A DNA stretch of 40,670 nucleotides from Phycisphaerales bacterium (GCA_003597935.1 QZJT01000048.1:1-40670), one strand, 5' to 3'; counted from the stretch's first letter, positions 23,675-32,538 are shown. Numbers and translations are program-made. Notes: a model not told the origin generated them from the letters alone.

Positions 23675-25831
23675 TCAGGCCCCCGCCCCGGCGCCGGCCT
23701 GCTGACGCTCTTCCAGCAGCACCGCCTTGCGCGAGAGCTTCACCCGTCCCTGGTCATCCACCGCGATGACCTTCACCTTCAGGACGTCGCCGATCTGGCA
23801 CACGTCGCCCACCGAGCGGACGTACTCGTCGGACAGCTCGCTGATGTGGCACAGACCGTCCTGCCCGGGGGCCACCTCGATGAAGGCGCCGAAGTCCTTG
23901 GTGCTGATCACCTTGCCGACGTAGATGCGGCCGACCTGCACGCTTTCGGTCATCGCCTCGATGGCGGCCTTGGCGGCCTCCGCCCCCTGCATCTCCAGGC
24001 AGGAGATCAGGATGGTGCCGTCCGACTCGATCTCGATGCGGGCGCCGGTGTCGGCCTCCAGCGCGCGGATGCCCTTGCCGCCCGGCCCGATCACCTTTCC
24101 GATCTTGTCCGGGTCGATCTTCATGGTGAGGATCCGCGGCGCATACTCGCTGATCTGCGGCCGCGGCGCTTTGATGGTGCTCAGCATCTTGCGGAGGATG
24201 TCCAGCCGCGCCTGCCGTGCCGCCTTGAACGTCTCCTCGATGATGTCCATCGTCAGCCCGCGCGTCTTCAGGTCGAGCTGGATGCCGGTGACGCCGCGCT
24301 GGGTGCCGGCCACCTTGAAGTCCATGTCGCCGAAGTGGTCTTCCTCGCCGAGGATGTCCACCACCAGCTTGTGCGACTTGTCGTCGCGGAAGAGGCCGAT
24401 CGAGATGCCGGCCACCGGCTGGCGGATCGGCACGCCCGCGTCCATCAGCGCCAGCGTCCCGCCGCACACGCTGGCCATCGAGCTGGAACCGTTCGATTCC
24501 ATGATCTCGGAGACGACGCGAATCGTGTAGGGGAAATCTTCCGGGCTGGGCAGAATCGTCTCCAGCGACTTCTCCGCCAGCGCCCCGTGGCCGATCTCGC
24601 GGCGGCTGACCGCGCCGACGCGCTTGACCTCGCCGGTACACAGCGGGGGGAAGTTGTAGTGCAGCATGAACTTCTTGCTGTACTCCTCGGTGAGGCCGTC
24701 GACGATCTGCTCATCGCGGCCGGTGCCCAGCGTCACCGTCACCAGCGATTGCGTCTCGCCGCGCTGGAACAGGGCCGAGCCGTGGACGCGCGGCAGCACG
24801 CCCACCTCGCAGGTGATCGGCCGGATCTCGGTCAGCCCGCGCCCGTCGGAGCGGATGTTCTCGTACAGCACCATGTCGCGCACGATGCCCTCTTCGATCT
24901 TGTCGATGCACTCGCGGATGGTGTTGCGGCTGAACTCGGGGTTGACGGCGTCCCTGGGGGCCAGCTCGTCGAGCACAGCCTTGTAGATCTCGTTGATCGC
25001 GTTGTTGCGCTCCTGCTTGCCGGCGATCCGCCGCGCCTCGCGCAGGGGGCCGCTGACGCGCTGCCGGAGCCGCTCCATCAGCGCGTCGGTGTCCGGGGCG
25101 GGGTCGATCCAGACCTTCTGCTTGCCGGCCCGGTCCTGCAGCTCCTGGATCATGTCGCAGATCTCGCGGATCGCCGCATGGCCGAACTCGATGGCGCCCA
25201 GGACGGTCTCCTCCGGCAACTCGTTGGCCGCGACCTCGATCATGTTGAGGCCGTCCCTGTGGCCGCTGAGGATCATCTCCAGGGGGCTGAACTCCAGCTC
25301 GCTGAGGGTGGGCATCAGCACGTATTCGTCGTCCACCAGACCCACCCGCACCGAGGCCACCGGCCCGTCGAACGGCACCGAGGAGATGCTCACCGCCGCC
25401 GCGGCCCCGATCTGGGCCAGCACGTCGGGATCGTTCTCCTGGTCGGTGGACAGGCACATCGCCTGGATCAGCACCTCGTCGTGGTAGCCCTTGGGGAAGA
25501 GGGGGCGCATCGGCCGGTCGATGGCCCGCATGGTGAGGACCTCCTTCTGCGTCGGCCGGGCCTCGCGCTTGAAAAAGCCGCCGGGGATCTTTCCGGCGGC
25601 GTAGGTCTTCTCGCGATAGTCCACGGTGAGCGGGAAGAAGTCGATGCCTTCCCGCGGCGGCCCGACCACCACGGCCGCCAGCACGACCGTGTCCGCGTAG
25701 CGGACGACGACGCACCCGGCCGCCTGCCGGGCCAGCCGGCCCGTCTCCAGTCTCAACGTGTGTCTTCCGATTCTTCGTTCAACTACCGTCTGTTCCATAA
25801 CCGTCTGTTCCATAACCGTCTGTTCCATCAT
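23675..25831 (-). CDS. pnp: Polyribonucleotide nucleotidyltransferase (PNPase)
   Basis: A 718-residue 3'-5' phosphorolytic exoribonuclease of the RNA degradosome type. Two RNase PH domains are clear (first with [20 protein letters not shown], second with [14 protein letters not shown] and [15 protein letters not shown]). Then come the KH domain ([21 protein letters not shown]) and the S1 domain ([18 protein letters not shown]). The N-terminus contains MEQTV three times, from a 15-bp tandem repeat, so translation could start at 25831, 25828, 25813 or 25798. GAAGAGG upstream favours 25831/25828. It lies downstream of rpsO, the classic order, with a long hairpin-bearing leader that may mediate autoregulation. 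Confidence 0.97.
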   Translation of the reverse strand: MMEQTVMEQTVMEQTVVERRIGRHTLRLETGRLARQAAGCVVVRYADTVVLAAVVVGPPREGIDFFPLTVDYREKTYAAGKIPGGFFKREARPTQKEVLTMRAIDRPMRPLFPKGYHDEVLIQAMCLSTDQENDPDVLAQIGAAAAVSISSVPFDGPVASVRVGLVDDEYVLMPTLSELEFSPLEMILSGHRDGLNMIEVAANELPEETVLGAIEFGHAAIREICDMIQELQDRAGKQKVWIDPAPDTDALMERLRQRVSGPLREARRIAGKQERNNAINEIYKAVLDELAPRDAVNPEFSRNTIRECIDKIEEGIVRDMVLYENIRSDGRGLTEIRPITCEVGVLPRVHGSALFQRGETQSLVTVTLGTGRDEQIVDGLTEEYSKKFMLHYNFPPLCTGEVKRVGAVSRREIGHGALAEKSLETILPSPEDFPYTIRVVSEIMESNGSSSMASVCGGTLALMDAGVPIRQPVAGISIGLFRDDKSHKLVVDILGEEDHFGDMDFKVAGTQRGVTGIQLDLKTRGLTMDIIEETFKAARQARLDILRKMLSTIKAPRPQISEYAPRILTMKIDPDKIGKVIGPGGKGIRALEADTGARIEIESDGTILISCLEMQGAEAAKAAIEAMTESVQVGRIYVGKVISTKDFGAFIEVAPGQDGLCHISELSDEYVRSVGDVCQIGDVLKVKVIAVDDQGRVKLSRKAVLLEERQQAGAGAGA
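25785..25829. repeat. Three 15-bp tandem repeats at the pnp start
   Basis: ACCGTCTGTTCCATA occurs three times in a row at 25785-25799, 25800-25814 and 25815-25829 (last base changed). On the coding strand each unit supplies an in-frame ATG and the residues MEQTV. Copy-number change would alter the PNPase N-terminus without breaking the frame. Confidence 0.9.
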
Positions 25832-26206
25832 GCCAACCTCTTCACCAACGAATACTCAACCTTCTACAAGGGCAGATCGTTCATCAAAGCGTCCGGGCCG
25901 CCCGCGGCCAAGCGACTCTCGCCGGGCCCGGAATCCTGCTGCGCTCGCCGGCGAGTCGCTCGGACTTGGGACGCGGATCCACCGCGGGACGCCGGGCGGA
26001 TACGCCGCGGTACTCGACGGACCATGCCGTCGCGGCCGCGCGGCGGCTGATTGTCCGCCGGCCGGTTCGGACGGGCGTGCCCCGACGGGGGCCACGGCGG
26101 ACACCGGCCTTCGGTTGGGACTCGATTCGGGGCTTGTGAGGTGCGCGGCGCTGCCCGGCCGTCGCGCGGCCCGGGGAGTCCCTTCCCGCCCGTCGTCAGG
26201 CCGCCC
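25832..26206 (-). promoter_or_regulatory. rpsO-pnp spacer with long bulged hairpin
   Basis: This 375-bp spacer contains AGCGACT (25911-25917), a CT bulge and CGCCGG (25920-25925). These pair perfectly with CCGGCG (25948-25953) and AGTCGCT (25954-25960) around a 22-base loop. In E. coli, RNase III cleavage of a leader hairpin lets PNPase destabilise its own message; this stem is in the equivalent place. No T-tract follows, so it is not an obvious terminator. No gene is seen in the spacer. Confidence 0.6.
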
Positions 26207-26476
26207 CTAGCGGCGCAAGCCGAGCGTGGCAATCGTCTCAAGATACTTCTGACGGTCGGTGCGCGTCAGATACTTCAGCAGATGCGACCGCCGGCCCACC
26301 AGCTTGAGCAGGCCGCGGCGAGCGGAGAAGTCCTTCTTGCAAGCCTTCAGATGTTCCGTCAGATGCCTGATACGCTCCGTCAGCAGCGCGATCTGGACCT
26401 CCGGCGAACCGGTGTCTTTGGCGTCACGCTGAAACCGTGCGATCACGTCCTGCTTGTCGTAAACCGTCTTGACCAT
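26207..26476 (-). CDS. rpsO: 30S ribosomal protein S15
   Basis: An 89-residue S15 of normal length, starting [17 protein letters not shown]. It includes [42 protein letters not shown] and [17 protein letters not shown], the conserved rRNA-binding surface. The ATG at 26476 is chosen because homologues begin here; the frame is open further upstream. It has its own promoter about 58 bp upstream and precedes pnp. Confidence 0.97.
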   Translation of the reverse strand: MVKTVYDKQDVIARFQRDAKDTGSPEVQIALLTERIRHLTEHLKACKKDFSARRGLLKLVGRRSHLLKYLTRTDRQKYLETIATLGLRR

Positions 26477-26533
26477 CGGCCGACCACGTCTCCCGTCGCC
26501 GTCGCCCGGCCCCATGCCGGGTCCCCAGCCACC

Positions 26534-26561
26534 ATCCTAACGCAACCCCGCCCGGCGGCAA
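26534..26561 (-). promoter_or_regulatory. Promoter of rpsO
   Basis: On the minus strand TTGCCG (26556-26561), 16 bp and TAGGAT (26534-26539). The spacing equals that of the nrdJ and rpsP promoters. Predicted transcription start is near 26527, leaving a leader of about 50 nt in which S15 could bind to control its own synthesis. Confidence 0.6.
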
Positions 26562-27388
26562 CCCGCAGGCGGGATGAAAGTGGGACTCTACCGCCGTCGA
26601 GGCGGGGAGGCAAGCTCGCCGGCGGCTTTTTGACATGGCCGATCGGTCGCGGCAATCCGTCGAGTTCGGCGATCGGTCGACTCGGCATGTTGGTCGGCTT
26701 CCGTCGACTCGGCATGCTGGTCGGCTTCCGTCGACTCGGCATGTTGGTCGGCTTCAGCCGACCGGTGTTTGCCGGCAGCTTTAGCTGGTGGATGGCGGCG
26801 AAACCTCCGCTCTTCAGCCGGCTTCAGCCGGGCTTGCGTATCCGCGCCCCCGAAGCGCGCAGATATGCGCCTTAGATGCGGCGGTGCTTTGCGTTGCATT
26901 CGACAGGTCGCCCCCCGTATGTCCGTTGACCTCATCACATCGGCAGCAAGAGCAAGCCCGGCTGAAGCCGGCTGAAGCAGAGTGCAGAGAATGACCTCCA
27001 CCACCGGTTGAACCCGGTGGCAAGCACCGGCCGGCTGAAGACCGGCCGCGCCGGCTGACTCAGCCGCGAACTTCCACGACCGGGTGCGTAACATCCGGGC
27101 GGAGGGCCGACTTGCGGCCACGGGCTTGAAGCTGCGGACTCGCTGATCGGACATCATTATGAAAGCCGGAGCAACAAGGGCGATGCCTCCTGGCCGGAGC
27201 CGGGCGGTCCAGACTGTGCCTAAGTCAGCGTGCGCGATTCGTAGCCGCTTCCCTTCCGGGGGGGACCGCGCAGGCTGAAGCCTGCGGCTCGGCGCTGGCG
27301 CGTGATCGCGCACGCTGATTCAGATCTCAGGGCTTCAGGCCGCGCGGAGTCGCCGTCTTCGTGGTGGCTTCGGATCGCGCACGTTGAT
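26562..27388. other. Repeat-rich intergenic region
   Basis: About 830 bp with no convincing gene, although frames are open on both strands because of GC bias. It contains the 27-bp tandem repeat (26676-26756), CTTCAGCCGG/CCGGCTGAAG elements (about 26814-26834 and 26960-26978), CCGGTTGAACCCGG (27003-27016), GGCCGGCTGAAGACCGGCC (27029-27047) and a GCGCAGGCTGAAGCCTGCGG copy (27268-27287). The sequence CGCGCACGYTGATTCAG occurs twice, near 27308 and 27377. Confidence 0.6.
26676..26756. repeat. 27-bp tandem repeat, three copies
   Basis: The unit begins GTCGACTCGGCATGYTGGTC and ends GGCTTCC. Copies are 26676-26702, 26703-26729 and 26730-26756, with one or two differences. A diverged half-copy precedes them. 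The period is a multiple of three but no credible gene contains it. Confidence 0.88.
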
Positions 27389-27682
27389 TCAGCCGGGCGT
27401 CACAAGTTCCCGCGGGGCGGCCTTTTCGACGAAGCGCTGGAACGGCTGACGGATGGGCGGGTCCACGACCTCCAGAATGTCGGCCAGCTTCACCGGGGCG
27501 AGCAGCTCAAAGCCCAGCAGGTTGCCGGCCGCGTCGTAGTCGGCCATGAGGATGTCCTGGATCACCTCGACGGTCCGCTCGGCCTGGCCCTGGGCCACCT
27601 GCAGATACACCGCCTCCAACGTGCCGTCGTCACGGGCGCTGATTGAGCATTCGAAACTGACTTGAGCTGCCGGTGTAACCAT
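27389..27682 (-). CDS. DUF2283 small protein
   Basis: A 97-residue protein with the DUF2283 pattern: EAVYLQVAQGQAERTVEV followed by ILMADYDAAGNLLGFELL. DUF2283 proteins are often found beside DUF4258 proteins as a presumed toxin-antitoxin partner. No DUF4258 gene is next to this one, so it looks like an orphan. The ATG at 27682 is the only good start. It is downstream of the DUF3368 toxin on the same strand, 196 bp away. Confidence 0.75.
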   Translation of the reverse strand: MVTPAAQVSFECSISARDDGTLEAVYLQVAQGQAERTVEVIQDILMADYDAAGNLLGFELLAPVKLADILEVVDPPIRQPFQRFVEKAAPRELVTPG

Positions 27683-27878
27683 GTCAGACCCACCGGGAGG
27701 CTACCCACACCGCTCGGCCGCGACAAGAACCGACGGGCAACGCTCAAGGCGGGCGGAACCGGCGTTCGGGCTTGTTGGCGTCCAACCAACTCGCGGCCCG
27801 CAAGTCGCGACAGGGGGTAACAAGCGACGCCGAACCATTCCGATCCCTGACTCTACTTGGCGGAGGCGCGACGGGGTG

Positions 27879-28370
27879 TTACGGTGGGGTACCCTTGCGT
27901 CTGGCGTCGCGCGTCAGCGCCGCGTCGAGGATGTGCTCGGAAACGCTGAAGTTGGTGCCGCGGAGGCGGGCGAGGGCTGACGATAGGTCGAGGAGATTTC
28001 GGGCCGCGGCCAATTCAAGGACGCCGACGGCGCCGGTCGTCGCGATGCCCCGCTCCTTCGCTGCCTTTCGCGCCTTCTTGTCATCCGCGAGCAGCAGGTC
28101 CGCTTTCGTCTCCATCGCGAGGCTGATGGCCTCGACTTCGCAAGGGTCGTCGATGTCCAGCGTCGGGTGGATCTGTGCGGGCGCGCGGACTTCCAGCCAC
28201 GGCGGCGCCGCAGCGAGCCACGTCTTGACCTCCCGCGGCGTGTTGCCGTGCGAGAGTTCGGATGCAACGGCCGGGGGAATAAGCACGCCGCCGAAAAGCT
28301 GCGGGAGTACGTCGATGTGGCCGATCCGAACCAGCACATTCACAGGGCTGGCGTCCGAGACGACGATCGT
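27879..28370 (-). CDS. DUF3368 PIN-domain toxin with no standard start codon at the family N-terminus
   Basis: A PIN-domain protein of the DUF3368 family, usually paired with UPF0175. The frame reads IVVSDASPVNVLVRIGHIDV, then LPQLFGGVLIPPAVASEL, DDPCEVEAISLAME, LLLADDKKAR and GVLEL, supplying the catalytic acids. The family start (M-I-V-V-S-D-A-S-P) coincides with an ACG codon at 28370 where ATG is expected, with a stop four codons further up. The first standard start, GTG at 28343, overlaps the antitoxin stop as GTGA and would give 154 residues lacking the first catalytic Asp. The toxin may use ACG, be made in a truncated inactive form, or be dead. Coordinates include the ACG. Confidence 0.75.
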   Translation of the reverse strand, partial: TIVVSDASPVNVLVRIGHIDVLPQLFGGVLIPPAVASELSHGNTPREVKTWLAAAPPWLEVRAPAQIHPTLDIDDPCEVEAISLAMETKADLLLADDKKARKAAKERGIATTGAVGVLELAAARNLLDLSSALARLRGTNFSVSEHILDAALTRDARRKGTPP

Positions 28371-28642
28371 GCAAACGGCTCAGGAAAAAGCCTGGCGAGT
28401 GTGTGGCGGTCGGCTTCGAGGTCTTCGAGGGCGTAATTCAGCGGGATGCCGCGCTGCGCAAGCCACTCCTGGGCGGCGATGGAGGTGTCCAGGCCCAGGA
28501 TGCGAGCCACCTCGCCGGCCGTGAGCTTGGCGGTCCGGTATCCTTCGATCGCCAGCGCCTCCAGCGCGGCCTGGTCAAGGTCGGCCCCGAACGCCCGTTT
28601 AAGCGTCTCTTCACATGTGGATGGCAACGTCAAATGATGCAT
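28340..28642 (-). CDS. UPF0175 antitoxin
   Basis: A 100-residue UPF0175 protein. LDQAALEALAIEGYRTAKLTAGEVARILGLDTSIAAQEWLAQRG forms the ribbon/helix plus HTH-like region, followed by NYALEDLEADRHTLARL. UPF0175 proteins are DNA-binding antitoxins of DUF3368 PIN toxins. The ATG at 28642 has GAGAGG five bases upstream, and the TTGCCA-N16-TATACT promoter gives a very short leader. Its C-terminal codons overlap the toxin frame by about 31 bases, the usual close coupling. Confidence 0.88.
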   Translation of the reverse strand: MHHLTLPSTCEETLKRAFGADLDQAALEALAIEGYRTAKLTAGEVARILGLDTSIAAQEWLAQRGIPLNYALEDLEADRHTLARLFPEPFARSSSRTPAL

Positions 28643-28659
28643 CGAAGCCTCTCCGGCAG

Positions 28660-28687
28660 AGTATATCGCAGCTTGACGGCATGGCAA
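28660..28687 (-). promoter_or_regulatory. Promoter of the UPF0175/DUF3368 pair
   Basis: On the minus strand TTGCCA (28682-28687), 16 bp and TATACT (28660-28665), identical in hexamers and spacing to the rpsP promoter. The predicted start near 28653 leaves about 11 nt before the ATG, almost all ribosome-binding site. Confidence 0.75.
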
Positions 28688-28933
28688 CGGACAGCGCCGG
28701 AATGCGCTCCGCCATCGGCCGCCGGGCAGCGCTGGAAACGGAGTCCCCCGCCGGCTGACGCCCGGCCGGACAAGTCGGAGTTCCTCACCGCGCTTACGGC
28801 GTCACGCCGACGGGGGGCCCACCCGTTCGCGGAATTGAACCCTTGAGCCCGGTGCGCGCGATTGCAGGGAAGCGGTATAGTCTTTGTCGGCAGATTCTGC
28901 CACCTCAGCGTAGGACCTATGGTGGCCAATGCG

Positions 28934-30478
28934 CTATCCACACGCCTTGCGCCGACCTCGAATCTTTGTGCAGGCTCCCGGCCCTCCATCGGGACAATTG
29001 ATTCGACCCTTCAGTTTCTTGGGGCAGCTCTTTTTCCTGTCGCAACTCATTGCCGATTCGACGATGTCGCGCTTAATCGGACACGACCGACAGCCACCCA
29101 TTGACCGAGCGCTCTTCGTCAGCCTGTACTGGCAAAGGTCGGCGTCAAGGAATAGCACCCAGGCCGCGCCAGCATCAAAATCGCCGTCGTCGTCTCCGTC
29201 GGCTCCGACGATGACATCAGCCACGCCGTTGCCATCGAGATCGCCCAGGGGGGCTACTGATGATCCGAAGTAGTCGGACTCGGACAATTCCCCCTTGAAC
29301 CCGCCCGCTGTGGCGCTGATCTTCTGATGCGCTTTGACGGTACCATCGCCCAGGAGAAACAGGACCCAGACAGCGCCTCGATTCCAGCGGCCTCCATCGT
29401 CGTCAAGTCTCGACCCGACAAAGATGTCGGCGACGCCATCGGTGTTGAGGTCGCCCGGGGAGGCGACAGACGAGCCGAACCAATCGTTGTCTTGCAGACC
29501 ACCGGTAAAACCACCCTCGGTATCGCTGATCTTCTGATGAGCTTTGACCGTGCCGTCGTGATTGAGCATCAGAATCCAAACTGCGCCCCGGTCTGCCCCG
29601 GGCGGGTCACCGCCGTCATCGTCGCGCAAGGCACCGACCACGAGTTCGTTTCTGTTGTCATGGTCGAGATCGGGGAGACACGCCACGGAATAGCCGAAAT
29701 CATCGTACGCGTCGATCAACCCGTTGAATCCACCCTCTGTGGCGCTGATCTTCTGATGAGACTTGACCCTACCATCACGGTTCAAGAATAGCACCCAGAC
29801 TGCGCCGCGGGTACCACCGCCGTCAGCGTCATTAACCGCGCCGACGGCAAGATCGCCTATCCGATCGCCATCCAGATCACCCAGGAACGCCACCGAGCTT
29901 CCGAACAAGTCGTGGTCGTGCAATGTGCCCAAAAAACCACCACGGGTGTTACTGACCTTCTGGTGCGCCTTCACCGTTCCGTCCCGCCGGAGGAAGAGAA
30001 TCCAGACGGCACCCCGCGAGTCGCCACCGTCGTCATCACTGATTGCACCAACAGCTAGGTCTGTCACCTGGTCACCGTCGAGGTCGCCGAGAGAGGCGAC
30101 AGCGCCGCCGAACTGATCCCCATCGTCGAGTTCGCCTGTGAAGCCCCCCATCGTGTCGCTGATCTTCTGCTCTGTCTTGATCGTCCCGTCGCGGAGCAGA
30201 AACAGTATCCATACAGCTCCTCGGGCGCAATCTTGGCAGCCGTCGTCGTCACCCCATGCGCCGACCGCAATGTCAACGATTCCATCGCCGTCGAGGTCGC
30301 CGAGCGAGGCGACGGATGTTCCGAACGAGTCGCCATTATCGAGAATGCCTGCGAAGTTTCCCTCCGTGTCGCTCAGTTTTTGATGTGCGAGTACCCATCC
30401 AGGTTGGCCCGCGGCGGAGCGAACTAATGAGAAGTTGACCACTGATATCAAGACCAGTGGGAGTATGCGTCGTGTCAT
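28934..30478 (-). CDS. Secreted FG-GAP (integrin-type) repeat protein with Cys-rich tail
   Basis: A 514-residue exported protein. A signal peptide (1-24) is followed by six FG-GAP repeats of 66-74 residues, each with the plan FG-x-SVA-x-LGDLDGDG, DLAVGA, DDDGG, RGAVWILFL and DGTVKAHQKIS. The DxDGDG loops are calcium-binding in integrin alpha propellers. Repeats 4 and 5 have less perfect loops (DLDHDN, DLNTDG). The last 65 residues are basic and contain eight Cys, with no family recognised. The predicted location is surface or extracellular, in adhesion or cell-cell contact. The ATG at 30478 has GGAGG eight bases upstream. The repeats are also similar at DNA level, so copy number could vary by recombination. 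Confidence 0.9.
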   Translation of the reverse strand: MTRRILPLVLISVVNFSLVRSAAGQPGWVLAHQKLSDTEGNFAGILDNGDSFGTSVASLGDLDGDGIVDIAVGAWGDDDGCQDCARGAVWILFLLRDGTIKTEQKISDTMGGFTGELDDGDQFGGAVASLGDLDGDQVTDLAVGAISDDDGGDSRGAVWILFLRRDGTVKAHQKVSNTRGGFLGTLHDHDLFGSSVAFLGDLDGDRIGDLAVGAVNDADGGGTRGAVWVLFLNRDGRVKSHQKISATEGGFNGLIDAYDDFGYSVACLPDLDHDNRNELVVGALRDDDGGDPPGADRGAVWILMLNHDGTVKAHQKISDTEGGFTGGLQDNDWFGSSVASPGDLNTDGVADIFVGSRLDDDGGRWNRGAVWVLFLLGDGTVKAHQKISATAGGFKGELSESDYFGSSVAPLGDLDGNGVADVIVGADGDDDGDFDAGAAWVLFLDADLCQYRLTKSARSMGGCRSCPIKRDIVESAMSCDRKKSCPKKLKGRINCPDGGPGACTKIRGRRKACG

Positions 30479-30633
30479 GCGTCCATCCTCCGATTTCGAG
30501 GTTGGCCTTAGCCGCGCGGCGCGCTGCGCGCACGCCAACAGGGGTCGGATCTCAACGATACCACAAGCAGTGGCGGAGCCAGCCACGGTCCGGCTTGGTG
30601 ACGCCCGATAACCGACGGCGTACAATCCGGCGG

Positions 30634-30981
30634 ATGTCCGAGTCACGCGGACAATTCGAGGCCCGATTGCAGCGCGAGGGGCGGCCGGATGACTTCAGCC
30701 AGCGCGTGATCGACCTGAAAGAGCAGGGCGACAGCGGTTCGGTGGCGCACGACAAGGCCCGGATGGAGTTCGCTACCACACGTACGCCCGCCGGCACCGA
30801 GTCCGTCAGGGCTGCGCCGGGCCGACCCTTTGCCTGTGGTCACGCGGCTCGAACGCCCCGGGTTCGCACGCGCATGGCGACAAGCGCTTACAAATCCCGT
30901 ACACTGCGTGGCTGGTGGCGACGTGGCGACGCGGCCGAGGCGCTCGACAACCTGACCCGGGCCGTGACGGACGTCTTCTGA
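30634..30981 (+). CDS. Hypothetical small basic protein
   Basis: 115 residues starting MSESRGQFEARLQREGRPDD. The first 45 residues (FEARLQREGRPDDFSQRVIDL and DKARMEF) look like a short helical domain seen in small planctomycete and mobile-element proteins. The rest is Arg/Ala/Thr-rich and unremarkable. No function is assigned. The ATG at 30634 is the best start, and TACAAT at 30621-30626 is a possible -10 close upstream. The gene precedes the predicted DNA-binding protein by 110 bp. Confidence 0.5.
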   Translation: MSESRGQFEARLQREGRPDDFSQRVIDLKEQGDSGSVAHDKARMEFATTRTPAGTESVRAAPGRPFACGHAARTPRVRTRMATSAYKSRTLRGWWRRGDAAEALDNLTRAVTDVF

Positions 30982-31091
30982 AGATTGAAAGGACGAGGGG
31001 GCCGTAGACCCCTGCATGTCTGCTCGGCGCGCCACCGAACCGCTGTATCGCCGAAGCGCCCGGGCGGGCAGCCCAGAAAGGACTCAGCGCC

Positions 31092-32291
31092 ATGCCCCTA
31101 CTCGATGCGCGCGGCCCGCGCGAGTACTACTGCGACTGTCTGACCCGCCTGCTCGATCTGCTCGACCGGATCGAACGAAGTGCAATCAACCGTGACCGGT
31201 GGGGTGAGTACCAAGTTACGGCGAGTCAAGCCCAACACCTGTTGGAGGTTGTCCGCAGCTTGCCAGAAGCCGAGCGGCGAATTGTCTTCACACTCAGCGA
31301 CCATTCCGGCTTGGTGCGCGAGTTGGAAGAGGCCGTGTGCTCGTTGCTCACAGGAGTGGCGGAGGACCGCCTGTGCGTGAGTCAGGCAGCGATCCAGGAT
31401 GTAGGGAGATTGGCGCGCGACCTGCGGGAGCGAGTCGGTCGGACGCGGGACGGGGGATCGACACCCGGCGCGTCGACTTCGACGGAAGAATTTGGAGTCC
31501 CCGATACACGCGACACATCGACGCCCGATGGACAAGCTGCTCTGATTCACCAGTCTGTCGCGGCAAACGTCAACCGCAGTAGCGCGACTGTCATCAACCT
31601 GGTCAACGCGGGTGGCAACCGAGACGGGAACGCGCCCGACGCCCCGACATCTATGGCAGGGGCGCCGACATCCACAGACGACGTTGCGCCCGAAGTGTCG
31701 GAGTTGATCCGTTGGATTGGCGGACAGCCGGACTACATCGCGCGGCTGGGCGAACTCCCAGCGAAGCTGCGCAATGCGGACATTCTGGAGTACGCCGACG
31801 TTGATCGGCTGATCGTGTGGGGTGAGCGTCACAACGTGAAACGCGGCAGTAGTCGCGTACGACCGCTGGGGAGTTGGAAACCGATGGCGGACATCCTCAA
31901 AGAGGATGCACAATCAGATCGGCCCGACGATCAGCGGCTGCATATCACCCTGACCGAGTTCGGGATCGCGTTGTTGGCGCGAGTCCGCCTTGGGCAACTG
32001 AGCGCCGATACCGCGACCCGAAACAGTGGAGCCGGAGTCGCGGGGAACGTGGGCAAGTTCGACGGTCTGACAGGCGAAGCGAAGGCACTCGGGGTACTGG
32101 CGACACATCCGGAGTGGCCCAACACGAGGATCGCCGAAGTCGTCGGGTGCAACGTGCGAACGCTCTACAAATGGGAACGATTCACGGCGGCTCGCGCTGT
32201 GTACAAAGAGGCCGCGAAGCGGGCGCGGGGAACCGCGGGTAGTACCTACCGACAGGGCCGAACTGGGCGCGTCCGACGCTGCGGCGGATAG
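31092..32291 (+). CDS. Unrecognised protein with C-terminal helix-turn-helix
   Basis: 399 residues of unknown family. The N-terminal 120 residues are helical (YYCDCLTRLLDLLDRIERS and SDHSGLVRELEEAVCSLL). A Thr/Ser/Asn-rich linker follows to about 215, then a region ending LHITLTEFGIALLARVRLGQL that looks like the end of a winged helix. Around 340-385, AKALGVLATHPEWPNTRIAEVVGCNVRTLYKWERFTAAR is a clear HTH of the kind found in phage and plasmid proteins. The C-terminus is very basic. The ATG at 31092 has GAAAGGA upstream. A DNA-binding role is inferred from the HTH. Codon choice is less GC-biased than in the neighbours, hinting at acquisition. Confidence 0.7.
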   Translation: MPLLDARGPREYYCDCLTRLLDLLDRIERSAINRDRWGEYQVTASQAQHLLEVVRSLPEAERRIVFTLSDHSGLVRELEEAVCSLLTGVAEDRLCVSQAAIQDVGRLARDLRERVGRTRDGGSTPGASTSTEEFGVPDTRDTSTPDGQAALIHQSVAANVNRSSATVINLVNAGGNRDGNAPDAPTSMAGAPTSTDDVAPEVSELIRWIGGQPDYIARLGELPAKLRNADILEYADVDRLIVWGERHNVKRGSSRVRPLGSWKPMADILKEDAQSDRPDDQRLHITLTEFGIALLARVRLGQLSADTATRNSGAGVAGNVGKFDGLTGEAKALGVLATHPEWPNTRIAEVVGCNVRTLYKWERFTAARAVYKEAAKRARGTAGSTYRQGRTGRVRRCGG

Positions 32292-32389
32292 GCCGAAGGG
32301 CACGTTTGGGGGCACACTCAGAATCACGGATTCCCGAGCAAACTAGGCATTTCCAGGCTGTGCCCTGGGCACACTGCGGGCATTCCCGC

Positions 32390-32414
32390 CCAAGGGTATA
32401 CGCGAGACCCTTGG
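32390..32414. other. Perfect 8-bp inverted repeat
   Basis: CCAAGGGT (32390-32397) and ACCCTTGG (32407-32414) flank nine bases, about 100 bp after the HTH gene stop. A second dyad, GTGCCCTGGGCAC, lies about 30 bp upstream, near 32359-32372. There is no T-tract. It could be a terminator-like hairpin or a binding site. Confidence 0.45.
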
Positions 32415-32500
32415 AGTCGCAACCGTGACCACGAAACAAGACCAAGAACCAGCGCGCGTCAATCGCGGCTCGCCGCCGCGCTCAGCAAGCCGGTGTTTTC

Positions 32501-32531
32501 GGTTGACAACCGTGTCAACCTCACGTAGGAT
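32501..32531 (+). promoter_or_regulatory. Palindromic operator overlapping the toxin-antitoxin promoter
   Basis: A perfect consensus -35 TTGACA (32503-32508), 17 bp and TAGGAT (32526-32531). The -35 lies inside a perfect palindrome GGTTGACA-ACCG-TGTCAACC (32501-32520), a natural operator for the Xre antitoxin encoded downstream. The transcription start predicted six to eight bases after the -10 coincides with the toxin ATG at 32539, so the message would be leaderless. Confidence 0.85.
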
Positions 32532-32538
32532 AAAGAAA

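Noticed and set aside
26588..27313. A 241-codon minus-strand frame in the repeat region
   Set aside because: It is built from translated repeats (ADQHAESTE units, LKPAE runs) with no domain and no ribosome-binding site.
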